Positions 1 to 8,598 of a stretch of DNA of 64,000 bases are shown one piece after another. Numbering within the stretch: the stretch's first letter is position 1; each line of letters begins with the position of its first letter. The translations under genes were made by a program, and so were the position numbers. Origin of the DNA: Cyanobacterium sp. uoEpiScrs1 (GTDB taxonomy: Bacteria > Cyanobacteriota > Cyanobacteriia > Cyanobacteriales > Microcystaceae); assembly GCF_947331815.1 (NCBI RefSeq), contig NZ_OX373462.1:1955040-2019039 (forward strand). The letters run 5' to 3'. The notes under the pieces are model-generated. The model made no database searches, had not been told where the DNA came from, and saw only the letters and a list, made by a program, of their open reading frames with translations.

Positions 1-831
1 ACCATTATTGCCCGTACCTATGCTTTACGCAATATACGACGGTTTCAGGCAGATAACTACCAATTATGCGCTACAACCCATTGTCAAGTTTATTATGGGT
101 TAAGTGACACTAGCGCTAAGGCTGATCAGGCAGTTGCGGCCACTAAAGGTTTAGTCTTAACTTACGAAAACGAGTTAGTAGATGCTCTCTATTCCTCTAC
201 CACAGGGGGAGTGACGGCTAAGTTTGGTGACGTTTGGAATGGAGAAGAAAGACCTTATCTCAAGGCAATTATCGACTCTCCTAAAAAGCTTTGGGATTTA
301 TCAGAAACATCCCTAGCGAAGGAAAAGGATTTCCGTAGTTTTATTAGCTTAAAGAATGATTTTAATGAAACAGGAAGAAATGTTTTTCGCTGGAATCGAC
401 AAGCGACCCTTGAAAGTTTAAGTCTAGATTTACAAAAGTATCTTGAAAAACGCAAACATCCCTTAGCTGATCTACAAATGATTCAATGGATGGAAGTCAC
501 TGAAAGATCGGAATCAGGGCGCATTCTAACAATGAAAGTAGAAACAGACAAAGGTTTGTTAGAGTTACATAAAAATGAAATTCGTAGCGCTTTTCATCCC
601 CCTCGCAGTACATTATTCTATCTAAAACCTATCTACAATGGAGAGAAAAATTTAAAAGGGTTTGCTTTTATTGGAGGGGGATTTGGCCATGGCGTGGGGA
701 TGAGTCAATATGGATCTTACAATTTAGCCAAACTAGGTTGGAGTCCCGAAAAGATCCTTTCCTTTTATTATCCTGGAACAAAAGTTAAACATCTTAATGA
801 CTCGATTATTTTTTTACGACCACAACAATAA
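1..831 (+). CDS. SpoIID/LytB-domain protein, 3' part (runs off the window start)
   Basis: The reading frame is open from base 1, so the 5' end lies outside the window. Upstream of the first in-frame ATG/GTG it already reads TIIARTYALRN, then CATTHCQVYYG, then AVAATKGLVLTYE and YSSTTGG. These are the hallmark blocks of the SpoIID/LytB domain, which in Bacillus SpoIID is a lytic transglycosylase acting on denuded peptidoglycan. The C-terminal block GFGHGVGMSQYG (near base 690) and the ending FYYPGTKVKHL are also typical. Cyanobacterial homologues are probably envelope or periplasmic proteins; the signal peptide would be off-window. Domain identity is firm, biological role is inferred. Confidence 0.85.
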   Translation, partial: TIIARTYALRNIRRFQADNYQLCATTHCQVYYGLSDTSAKADQAVAATKGLVLTYENELVDALYSSTTGGVTAKFGDVWNGEERPYLKAIIDSPKKLWDLSETSLAKEKDFRSFISLKNDFNETGRNVFRWNRQATLESLSLDLQKYLEKRKHPLADLQMIQWMEVTERSESGRILTMKVETDKGLLELHKNEIRSAFHPPRSTLFYLKPIYNGEKNLKGFAFIGGGFGHGVGMSQYGSYNLAKLGWSPEKILSFYYPGTKVKHLNDSIIFLRPQQ

Positions 832-1236
832 ATAACCGAAATTATTTAAATCAAAAGTAAATAATTATAAAATTTTACTTTTCCTTGTTGATAATGTTAC
901 TGAATCAGCACTCGGATTTCAGTTGCCTATGGGAGATAGTGTGTTGCCCTTATTTAATATGCTTAATACTCAAATAGGGTTGAGACTCACCAGTAATATT
1001 CTTGGTTCTTCTAAACCTAGTATGATAGATTAATAATTGATAACTTTCAAAACTTGTGTTCTGACTGTGTTCTTTTACTCCACAAACTTAATATTGATCC
1101 TTTCTAAAAATCAAGTTTGTAGGATATTAGATATGTCGTAAAGTACGGCTTTCATGTTTTTTAGCATAAAGTTGTCATAGCCAATTTGAAAAAACCAATT
1201 TTTTTGGGTTTTTCGTTGTTATCTGCAATCTTTTTT
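832..1236. other. Gene-free spacer with a possible short coding relic
   Basis: The stretch lies between the SpoIID-domain gene and ktrB. It is mostly AT-rich, except for a protein-like open segment on the + strand at 878-1033 listed separately. No clear terminator or promoter could be assigned. Confidence 0.5.
878..1033 (+). pseudogene. Unidentified C-terminal coding relic
   Basis: The frame reads through about 51 codons to TAA without a start codon and has a natural protein composition, including ESALGFQLPMGDSVLPLFN and IGLRLTSNILG. The surrounding DNA is low-complexity AT-rich spacer. It looks like the tail of a lost gene. I do not recognise the family, and a chance open frame is possible. 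Confidence 0.35.
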
Positions 1237-2601
1237 ATGACTATTGCTCGTACTATCTGTTTAGGGTTTCTATCTGTAATCGTAGTGGGAACTCTTTTAT
1301 TGATTTTGCCATTCTCTACATATGATGATCATTGGAACAATCCGATTATCGCTTTATTTACAGCAACTTCTGCTGTCTGTGTAACTGGCTTGATTGTAGT
1401 TGACACAGGAAGCTATTTTTCTTTTTGGGGACAGTTGATTATTTTGCTATTAATTCAAATAGGAGGGTTGGGATATATGACAACGACAACCTTTTTGATA
1501 TTATTAATTGGTAGGCGATTTGATCTTCGACAGAAATTGGCCATTCAAGAATCTCTAGACCGTCCCCTTCGCCGAGGAAATAGTAAGACAGTCATTAGTT
1601 CTATCATTGGAATGACTTTTGTTTTCGAAATTATAGGAGCTTTACTTTTATTTAACTTTTTTGAACCTAAATACGGAAAAAGTAGTGCATTATGGATATC
1701 TATATTTCATAGTATTAGTGCCTGGAATAATGCTGGATTCAGTTTATTTTTAGATAGCTTGGCTGGGTTTAAGGACTCTATTACGATTAACGTTGTTATC
1801 ACTTCTTTGATTATTTTTGGAGGCATTGGTTATTCGGTTATTATTGAACTGTATCTTTGGATGTTATATAAAGTTACAAAGCAAAAAGAAAGGGTTTTTT
1901 TATCTCTCAACTTTAAGGTAGTTATTAGTACCACGGTATTCTTATTGATACTAGGAACAATTATGTTTTTATTGGTTGAGTATAAAAATAGAGCAACCCT
2001 AGCACCACTGGATTTTAAAAGTAAACTATTGGCAGCATGGTTTCAATCCGTAACAACTAGAACCGCAGGGTTTAATAGTATTGATATTGGGCAAATGACA
2101 ATTTCTGGACTATTTTTAACTATGGGTTTTATGTTTGTTGGAGCGAGTCCTAGTGGAACAGGAGGAGGAATCAAAACTACAACACTTCGTATTTTAACTA
2201 ATTGTACTCGTTCGGTTTTACGCGGTAACGATCAAGTTGTTATGTATAAACGTGAGATTCCAGTTTCTCTAATCTTAAAGGCGGTCGCAGTCGTTTTTGG
2301 TTCAACTATTATGGTGATTTCTATTACCTTTCTCATCTCTTTTATTGAGATTAGTTTTCACCCAGGTTTTTTTGATACTGAAGTCAGTTCATTTCAAGTT
2401 TTATTTGAGGTGATTTCAGCCTTCACTACAGTAGGTCTTTCTACCGGTATTACCGCTAGTCTTTCTTCTTTGTCACAACTTTTAATAATTCTAGCCATGT
2501 ATACTGGGAGAGTGGGAATCCTTGTTTTTATGGCAGCCATTGTAGGGGAAACAAACCCTAGAGTCGTTCAATACCCTGAAGAACGTTTGTTAGTAGGGTA
2601 A
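1237..2601 (+). CDS. ktrB: KtrB/NtpJ-type K+ (Na+-dependent) channel subunit
   Basis: Membrane pore subunit of the Ktr potassium uptake system, in the TrkH/KtrB superfamily. The four M1-P-M2 repeats are visible through their selectivity-filter segments: SAVCVTGL (near residue 48), WNNAGFS, TRTAGFN and TTVGLS. The gating loop of the third repeat, GASPSGTGGGIKTTT, is intact. I place the start at ATG 1237 (MTIARTICLGF, 454 aa). A TTG at 1186 in frame would add 17 hydrophobic residues, but ATG 1237 fits the usual N-terminus. ktrA follows 98 bp downstream on the same strand, so the pair is probably co-transcribed. Function in the plasma membrane is inferred from the family. Confidence 0.93.
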   Translation: MTIARTICLGFLSVIVVGTLLLILPFSTYDDHWNNPIIALFTATSAVCVTGLIVVDTGSYFSFWGQLIILLLIQIGGLGYMTTTTFLILLIGRRFDLRQKLAIQESLDRPLRRGNSKTVISSIIGMTFVFEIIGALLLFNFFEPKYGKSSALWISIFHSISAWNNAGFSLFLDSLAGFKDSITINVVITSLIIFGGIGYSVIIELYLWMLYKVTKQKERVFLSLNFKVVISTTVFLLILGTIMFLLVEYKNRATLAPLDFKSKLLAAWFQSVTTRTAGFNSIDIGQMTISGLFLTMGFMFVGASPSGTGGGIKTTTLRILTNCTRSVLRGNDQVVMYKREIPVSLILKAVAVVFGSTIMVISITFLISFIEISFHPGFFDTEVSSFQVLFEVISAFTTVGLSTGITASLSSLSQLLIILAMYTGRVGILVFMAAIVGETNPRVVQYPEERLLVG

Positions 2602-2699
2602 AGAAATAGTCAAGTTATATTCTAATTTTTAAGTTAGAAAGGCAACATAGAGGATGAAGAGCAGCATCTTTTAAACAACAAGATCATAGGGAGTAAATA

Positions 2700-3389
2700 T
2701 TGGGATCTTTAAATTTTTTGAATCATCTACGTCGAGAGACTCGTCAATTTGCAGTTATTGGTTTAGGCCGTTTTGGACGAGCTGTCTCTGGAACGCTTTA
2801 TAAACTAGGATATGAAGTATTAGGAACCGATATTAAAGAATCTATAGTGGCACAGGTTTTAAATGATAAAATCGCTTCTAGTGCTATTCAGTTAGATTCT
2901 ACCCAACCTAACGCCTTAAAAGAGGCTGGAATTTTTGAGTTTGATACGGTAATTGTGGCTATTGGAAACTATTTGGAAGAAAGTATTGTCACAACCCTCA
3001 ACGTAAAAGAAGGTGGTGTTGAATGGGTTGTTGCTAAGGCCTCTTCTAAGGTCCATGGAAAGTTATTGGAACGAGTAGGAGCAGATTTAGTTGTCTTTCC
3101 TGAGTATCATGCTGGGTGTGAATTGGCTTATACTCTGACAAAACCAGCTATCCTTGAAAGGTTTGATCTTGATCCTGATCACAGTATTGTAGAAATTTGG
3201 GTTCCTGAGGAATTTCACGGAAAGACAATTGAGGAATTAAACCTTCGCAATCGTTATAAAATAAATGTTTTAGCTACTGGAAGAGAAGATCAATTCAAAA
3301 TTAATCCGGCCCCTCAAGAAAAACTCGATAAAAATTTAGTTATGGTCGTCATCGGTTCTAATAAAGATATTCAACAATTACCAATTTAA
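2700..3389 (+). CDS. ktrA: KtrA, RCK-domain regulatory subunit of K+ uptake
   Basis: Cytosolic gating ring protein of the Ktr channel. An RCK_N Rossmann domain starts at residue 17 with VIGLGRFGRAV (GxGxxG dinucleotide-binding motif). An RCK_C domain follows in the last third, with FHGKTIEELNLRNRY and KLDKNLVMVVIGS. The start is TTG 2700, preceded by AGGGAG seven bases upstream; there is no nearby ATG. At 229 aa it has normal KtrA length. It follows ktrB on the same strand, the standard arrangement for channel and gate. Nucleotide (ATP/ADP or NAD) control of gating is known for the family, not shown here. Confidence 0.94.
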   Translation: MGSLNFLNHLRRETRQFAVIGLGRFGRAVSGTLYKLGYEVLGTDIKESIVAQVLNDKIASSAIQLDSTQPNALKEAGIFEFDTVIVAIGNYLEESIVTTLNVKEGGVEWVVAKASSKVHGKLLERVGADLVVFPEYHAGCELAYTLTKPAILERFDLDPDHSIVEIWVPEEFHGKTIEELNLRNRYKINVLATGREDQFKINPAPQEKLDKNLVMVVIGSNKDIQQLPI

Positions 3390-3404
3390 TGGTAGCAAAC
3401 CTAC

Positions 3405-3620
3405 TAATTAGCAGGTCCATCCGAGTTTTATTTATCACATAGATATGTGCGACAGAATAAGCCTTCTGGTTTACTGAAAACTTATCGTTGTGGCTGAATA
3501 ATTGTCTTAGCTATGTCTGTTTTGGGAGAACTAGCTAAGTTGTTTTGATTGATTGACTATCCTTAAATAAGTTTAAGACTGGCTACTATGTAACCATCTT
3601 TCCAGAAATCAAAGTTAGAC
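3405..3620 (+). pseudogene. Possible relic of an unidentified gene
   Basis: In the frame that follows ktrA, the 3' spacer reads like a protein (RQNKPSGLLKTYRCG, IIVLAMSVLGELAKLF, LIDYP, ISLRLATM). It is broken by TGA, TGA, TAA and TAA. Each stop is one transition away from Trp or Gln. No start codon or family could be assigned. This may be a decayed gene or a misleading reading of spacer DNA. Confidence 0.3.
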
Positions 3621-3648
3621 GCTTCTTCTAACTATTGTTAGGAGAAGC
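3621..3648. terminator. Hairpin between convergent genes
   Basis: GCTTCTTCTAAC, a TATT loop and GTTAGGAGAAGC form a 12-bp stem with one G-T pair. It lies between the 3' ends of ktrA (+) and the GH13 gene (-), so it may end transcription from both sides. Neither flank has a strong T-run. Confidence 0.55.
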
Positions 3649-3667
3649 ATCAAATAAGAAAACTTGA

Positions 3668-5338
3668 TTATGATTCTCGTTCAAAAATTCCAAAGCCAAA
3701 AGGGTTCATTTCAACAGTTCTTTGCCCATTACCCAAATTGGTTGCGGGAAAACTTCTGATGTTAGACCCAATAATTTCCTTTCCATACCGAAAAGAAATA
3801 AGATGAGAGTTAGTTTGTTCGCTAATGTTAAAAACACAAAGAAGTTCTTGATCAGGAGTTTTTCGTAAGAAGGATAAGATACTATCTCCGGCTTCAATTA
3901 ATTCCACCGACCCGTATTTTAAAGCCGGTTGACGATTGCGCCATTTGAGAAAAAATCTAAAATAATTCAGCATAGAATCCTCCCGTCCTTCTTGAGCTGA
4001 AACAGCAAGAGACTGATATCTTTCATCGACAGGGAGCCAAGGTTCTTCATTATCTGTAAATCCAAAGTTAACTGCATCTGATTCCCAAGGCATAGGAGTT
4101 CGACAGCCATCGCGTCCTGCAAAATAAGGATAAAAGAAAATCCCAAAGGGATCTTTCATTTTCTCTTTAGAGACATTGGTTTCTGTTAGCCCTAATTCTT
4201 CTCCTTGATAAAGACAAATGATGCCTCGTAGAGTAGGTAACAAAGAAATCAGCATTTTCTCAAAAGCCGGGACTAGGCAAGTATCTTCTGGTTGCCACCT
4301 TGACCTGGCACGAGGAAAGTCATGGGTACTCATAGTGATACAGATCATCTCTTCCTCATCTGCTTCAAGATGAAGAGATAAATCTTCAATCGCTTCGGCA
4401 ATTAGTTTTGGGGTCAGTTTGTCATTAACCAATAAAGCACTGTTGTATGCTGTATGTAACCGATTTGCTCCTCTAATATACTCAACCGTTTGTCTCATGG
4501 GATCATCAGCTGCTACTATTTCTCCAATAGCGAAGGTTCCAGGGTATTTATTCAACGTTTTGCGAATACGTCTTAAAGATTTTATATTTTTAACCTCATT
4601 CATATTGTGGAGATTAATAAAATTGGAATAAGGATTAAGAGGAGAAACTCCATCTTGATTTGGCATTCCTTTGGTACGGGTCGGATTATCTAGTAAACTT
4701 TGATCATGCATATAATAATTACACGCATCAAGACGTACCCCATCAACCCCTTTTTCTAGCCAAAATTCCACTACTTTCATGATTTCTCTGACGACATCAG
4801 GATTATGCCAGTTTAGATCAGGTTGGCTATCGATAAAGTTGTGAAGGTAGTATTGTTGGCGGGATTCGCACCATTTCCAAGCAGTTCCTCCAAAAATTGA
4901 CAACCAATTGTTAGGAACATCTCCCTGATTAGAATCGGACCAAATATACCAATCTGCCTTAGGATTGTATCGATTAGAACAACTTTCAAGGAACCAAGGG
5001 TGGATATCAGAGGTATGACTCCACACTTGATCAACAACGATTTTAAGATTACGAATGTGGGCTTCCTCAATCAATTTCTCAAAATCTTCTAGAGTTCCAA
5101 ATAGAGGATCAACTGCATAATAGTCCGAAATATCATATCCGTAATCCTTCATAGGAGACTGGTAAAAAGGTGTTATCCAGAGAGCGTCAATTGGAAGAGA
5201 TGCTAAATAATCAAGCTTTTTGATAATTCCTTGCAAATCTCCCACACCATCACCATTACTATCGTAAAAGCTACGGATATAAATTTCATAAATTACGCAT
5301 CCATACCACCATGGATATTGTGATTGGAAACTAGACAT
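3668..5338 (-). CDS. GH13 alpha-glucosidase / oligo-1,6-glucosidase family enzyme
   Basis: A retaining alpha-amylase-family glycoside hydrolase of 556 aa. The N-terminus YEIYIRSFYDSNGDGVGDL carries the GH13 calcium-type loop. Region I is VVDQVWSH (D103, H108). The nucleophile block VDGVRLDAC gives D204, the acid/base block AIGEIV gives E273, and STHD gives D340. The length and the PWWYG...GDLQGI start resemble alpha-glucosidase, oligo-1,6-glucosidase and trehalulose or trehalose synthase-like members. Exact substrate (maltose, isomaltose, sucrose or trehalose) cannot be told from sequence alone. It is cytosolic (no signal peptide) and probably acts in glucan or host-sugar use. All catalytic residues are intact. 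Confidence 0.85.
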   Translation of the reverse strand: MSSFQSQYPWWYGCVIYEIYIRSFYDSNGDGVGDLQGIIKKLDYLASLPIDALWITPFYQSPMKDYGYDISDYYAVDPLFGTLEDFEKLIEEAHIRNLKIVVDQVWSHTSDIHPWFLESCSNRYNPKADWYIWSDSNQGDVPNNWLSIFGGTAWKWCESRQQYYLHNFIDSQPDLNWHNPDVVREIMKVVEFWLEKGVDGVRLDACNYYMHDQSLLDNPTRTKGMPNQDGVSPLNPYSNFINLHNMNEVKNIKSLRRIRKTLNKYPGTFAIGEIVAADDPMRQTVEYIRGANRLHTAYNSALLVNDKLTPKLIAEAIEDLSLHLEADEEEMICITMSTHDFPRARSRWQPEDTCLVPAFEKMLISLLPTLRGIICLYQGEELGLTETNVSKEKMKDPFGIFFYPYFAGRDGCRTPMPWESDAVNFGFTDNEEPWLPVDERYQSLAVSAQEGREDSMLNYFRFFLKWRNRQPALKYGSVELIEAGDSILSFLRKTPDQELLCVFNISEQTNSHLISFRYGKEIIGSNIRSFPATNLGNGQRTVEMNPFGFGIFERES

Positions 5339-6201
5339 CAGAGTAGTTACCTCAAAAAACGAATGTAAAAAATAAAGCTGAAATCCAAAGTTAAACTGTA
5401 AAGTCTTTGATGATAAAAGTTTTGACTTATGTTAATTACTTAACAACAAATAACTATTAATCAGATACCTGTTGTTTGTTGTATCGTCGCAATCAACTGC
5501 TATTTTACGACTGTATAGTACGTGATTGTATTATTGACATTAACTGATGATATCCTCTAAAAAGTTACTATAATCAATCTATACTTAATCAATAGGTATA
5601 TCTAAGCAAGCATAAAATGAGAATATATTAGCAAATAGTACTCACTAGATATTAACCCGTACGAACATTAGATTAACATAATTCAAAAGAAAAAACTATC
5701 TGAGTATACTTAATCCTAAAAGATTTTATAAAGCAAGAACATAAATAGATATTTTATGTATAAATACAATAATCTAAAAAGATAGTAACAAAAACAGTTA
5801 TTAAATGTATTTTTCAGTAATTGGTTGGAAATAAATTTGGAATCAATATTATATTAAATGACTATAAATAAAAATATTAAATATTTTACTGCAGCCTAGA
5901 ATTATTTAATTTATGTCAAATAAAAAATACCAATTAAATTTAAAAACGATTAGTATTTTTCAGTAAACAGTTGAAAATAATAAAGAAGCAAAGACAAAAA
6001 TAAAACTATTTCTAAAGACACTAACTCCAATAGGTAGATCAGAAAATATTTATAATTCTCAAAATTATGTTATAGGACTATTTTATTGAGAGACTATATT
6101 CATATATATCAATTAGAAGACTATATAAATGTACTTTATTAAAAATTAAATTTTAAAAAATATGAGAATTTAAAATTAACAAAAATATAATAATTGTTAA
6201 A
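5339..6201. other. AT-rich gene-free spacer
   Basis: 863 bp of AT-rich DNA upstream of the divergent-side start of the GH13 gene. It should contain that gene's promoter. I see no open frame, tRNA, long palindrome or recognisable relic here. Confidence 0.6.
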
Positions 6202-6501
6202 CTAATGGACTTCAATTTCAAGTTGATTGGTTGAGATAAAGCTCTCTCCTGGTAATAGAATAGGTTTTTTGCGAAAAATTATTTGTCCTTGTTTGTTTTT
6301 GCGGTTAATAGCGATGCCACAAGGTTGTCTATCGTTTTTTGGATATAAAACACAATAGCTTCTATAAATGCGCTGCGCTGCCCTTAAAACATCACAGTCA
6401 ATAGTAATTGGGAGCTGTATTTCTTGCTGTTTGATGTCCCGTGTTTTATGTGTATATTTCACTGTTTTATTCTCCACAATTTTACCTTTGTTACATCTCA
6501 T
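6202..6501 (-). CDS. Small hypothetical protein (99 aa)
   Basis: A 99-aa basic frame starting at ATG 6501 and ending 27 bp after leuB on the same strand. No family is recognised. The middle has balanced, folded-protein composition (LPITIDCDVLRAAQRIYRSY, then GIAINRKNKQGQIIF). That is unusual for chance frames in this AT-rich genome and argues that it is real. It may be co-transcribed with leuB. No signal peptide or membrane segment is visible. Confidence 0.55.
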   Translation of the reverse strand: MRCNKGKIVENKTVKYTHKTRDIKQQEIQLPITIDCDVLRAAQRIYRSYCVLYPKNDRQPCGIAINRKNKQGQIIFRKKPILLPGESFISTNQLEIEVH

Positions 6502-6528
6502 ACTAATTAATACCGACTAGAAAACGGA

Positions 6529-7614
6529 TTAAGATTCCACTACTTTAAGCAATACATCCCCCATCTCTTGACATCCTACTGATCTCATCTGAGAGGACAT
6601 AATATCTCCTGTACGGTAGCCTTGGGCTAAAACTTCTAATACACTTTGTTCAATTTTGCTTGCCGCCTTGGGTTCATCCAATCCATAACGTAACATCATA
6701 GCTGCACTTAGTACCTGAGCAAGGGGGTTAGCTTTATCTTGTTTAGCAATATCAGGTGCTGAACCATGAACAGGTTCAAATAATCCTGGTTTTTCTGATC
6801 CTAAACTGGCTGAGGGTAACATCCCAATACTACCAGTTAGCATTGCTGCCGCATCAGATAGGATATCCCCAAATAAATTGCCCGTCAGAATAGTATCAAA
6901 CTGTTTGGGAGCGCAAACTAGCTGCATAACTGCGTTATCAACATAAAGGTGAGAAAGTTCAACTTCAGGATACTGGCATGCTATATGATTGACACGATCG
7001 CGCCATAATTGAGACACATCTAAAACATTAGCTTTATCAACAGAACACAATTTGCCACTTCGTTTTTGGGCGATTTCAAAAGCAACTTTGGCAATACGAT
7101 CAACTTCTGACTCCATATAAGCCATTGTGTTAATCCCTCGTTTCTCTCCCATTTCAGTCTCAAAAATGCCTTTGGGTTGTCCAAAATAAATACCTCCCGT
7201 CAATTCTCGAACTACCATGATATCAACTCCTCTTATTACTTCTCTTTTAAGGGAAGAAGCGTCAATTAGTTGAGGTAAAATAGTTGCAGGACGTAAGTTG
7301 GCAAAAAGATTAAGTCCAGCACGAATCGCTAACAGTCCAGTTTCGGGACGTTGATGACGAGGAAGATTATCCCATTTGTATCCCCCAATTGCAGCTAGTA
7401 AGACAGCATCACTATTACGACAGCAGGTTAAGGTTTCTTCAGGAAGTGGGTTTCCCGTTGCATCGATCGCTGACCCTCCAATGAGGGCTTCTTGAAAGTC
7501 AAACTTTATATCAAACTGTTTTCCAATAACGTGTAGGACTTTTACAGCAACCGCCAAAATTTCTGGACCAATGCCATCACCGGGAAGAAGGGTAATTGTG
7601 TATTGCCTCGTCAT
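6529..7614 (-). CDS. leuB: 3-isopropylmalate dehydrogenase
   Basis: LeuB oxidises and decarboxylates 3-isopropylmalate with NAD+ in leucine biosynthesis. The 361-aa protein has the expected length. The N-terminus carries GDGIGPEI. The substrate loop is [10 protein letters not shown] (catalytic Tyr), the central helix is YVDNAVMQL, and the metal site is in [21 protein letters not shown]. The NAD-binding end is [12 protein letters not shown]. It is cytosolic and acts as a dimer in the family. Start is ATG 7614. No other leu gene is in the window. Confidence 0.97.
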   Translation of the reverse strand: MTRQYTITLLPGDGIGPEILAVAVKVLHVIGKQFDIKFDFQEALIGGSAIDATGNPLPEETLTCCRNSDAVLLAAIGGYKWDNLPRHQRPETGLLAIRAGLNLFANLRPATILPQLIDASSLKREVIRGVDIMVVRELTGGIYFGQPKGIFETEMGEKRGINTMAYMESEVDRIAKVAFEIAQKRSGKLCSVDKANVLDVSQLWRDRVNHIACQYPEVELSHLYVDNAVMQLVCAPKQFDTILTGNLFGDILSDAAAMLTGSIGMLPSASLGSEKPGLFEPVHGSAPDIAKQDKANPLAQVLSAAMMLRYGLDEPKAASKIEQSVLEVLAQGYRTGDIMSSQMRSVGCQEMGDVLLKVVES

Positions 7615-8227
7615 AAGGGACTCTTCTTTAATTCATGTGCCTGTTTTTCATTGTACATTGAACTATGCTTAATGCTTTGTCAAAACACTCTTCATTTAAT
7701 ATTGTTTAAATAGTAAATAGACAAAATCTGAAATGCTCAATCCTCCAAGTAATTTTTAATAACTTATTTAACTTTTTTATTATATTAAATGACAATTTTT
7801 GACTCACCAAGACACTTAATATATAGAATATAAAAGTTATTTATTATATCTGTTCCTAAAAATATTCTGAATGCAATTTTTTTCAAGAACAGTTTACTAC
7901 TTAAATGAAGTGATATCAGTAATATAATATCAGCTAACCTAACTATAGAACACTCGTCTAACCCACTATAACTATAGTCCTTTATCTTCTTGATTTTAGA
8001 GACTGACTGTAAATTTCATATTAAAATAGTCTTGGCGTAAATTATTATTGTATAACTCCTCACAAGTTTTTAGTTCAAAGTGCATTAAGAAATAATAGAA
8101 GTTTCAATTTTTACCCAATAATAAAAGTTTATTTAATAAACTATTCTTGATGTTTTACATATGAAGGATGTCTGACTTTTTAAAATGTACTCAAATCCCT
8201 GTAAAACACATCATATTTAGTTTAGTT

Positions 8228-8265
8228 AAAGAATTAAGTTGTATTGTAGATTAACTTAATTCTTT
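8228..8265. repeat. Inverted repeat upstream of gapN
   Basis: AAAGAATTAAGTT and AACTTAATTCTTT form a perfect 13-bp stem around a 12-nt loop. It could be an orphan terminator or a leader structure; no strong T-run follows on the + strand. Confidence 0.5.
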
Positions 8266-8298
8266 GATCTTTACAAAAAAGTGATATATAATACATTC

Positions 8299-8358
8299 TT
8301 GAGATAAGCTTACAGCGAATCTTCTTTTTTGAGATAAACTCACAGCGAGTCTTCTTTA
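8299..8358. repeat. 30-bp tandem direct duplication
   Basis: Two adjacent 30-bp copies begin TTGAGATAA and continue ACAGCG then TCTTCTTT. They differ at four positions (GCTT/ACTC, AAT/AGT and the last base). The pair lies about 240 bp upstream of the gapN start. It could be replication slippage or a doubled regulatory site. Confidence 0.75.
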
Positions 8359-8598
8359 ATTCAATTTAATCCTGACCTAGTATTTTACTATAATCTTTTA
8401 ATCGATATTAAATTCTCCTCATAACTAACTATGTCTCAGCAATTTTTTATTTCTAGCCTCAATACAATAAAACCTGTTTCTATTCGTTACAGAAAAGAAA
8501 TTTTTATTAAACTCAGCTAAAATTTTACTGAATATCTTTAAATAACTTGATATTTGATCTATCTTTAAAAAAGTTGTCAAACAATATAACAAAACATC

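Larger units (their letters stand above)
7615..8598. other. AT-rich spacer between divergent leuB and gapN
   Basis: 984 bp of AT-rich DNA that must hold both promoters. It also holds a 13-bp hairpin (8228-8265) and a 30-bp tandem duplication (8299-8358), listed separately. No protein relic was recognised. Confidence 0.55.

Noticed and set aside
8055..8066. ACTCCTCACAAG, close to the Yfr1 sRNA motif
   Set aside because: The flanking stem-loop and the terminator expected for Yfr1 are absent, and the motif lacks its final C. A chance match is likelier.
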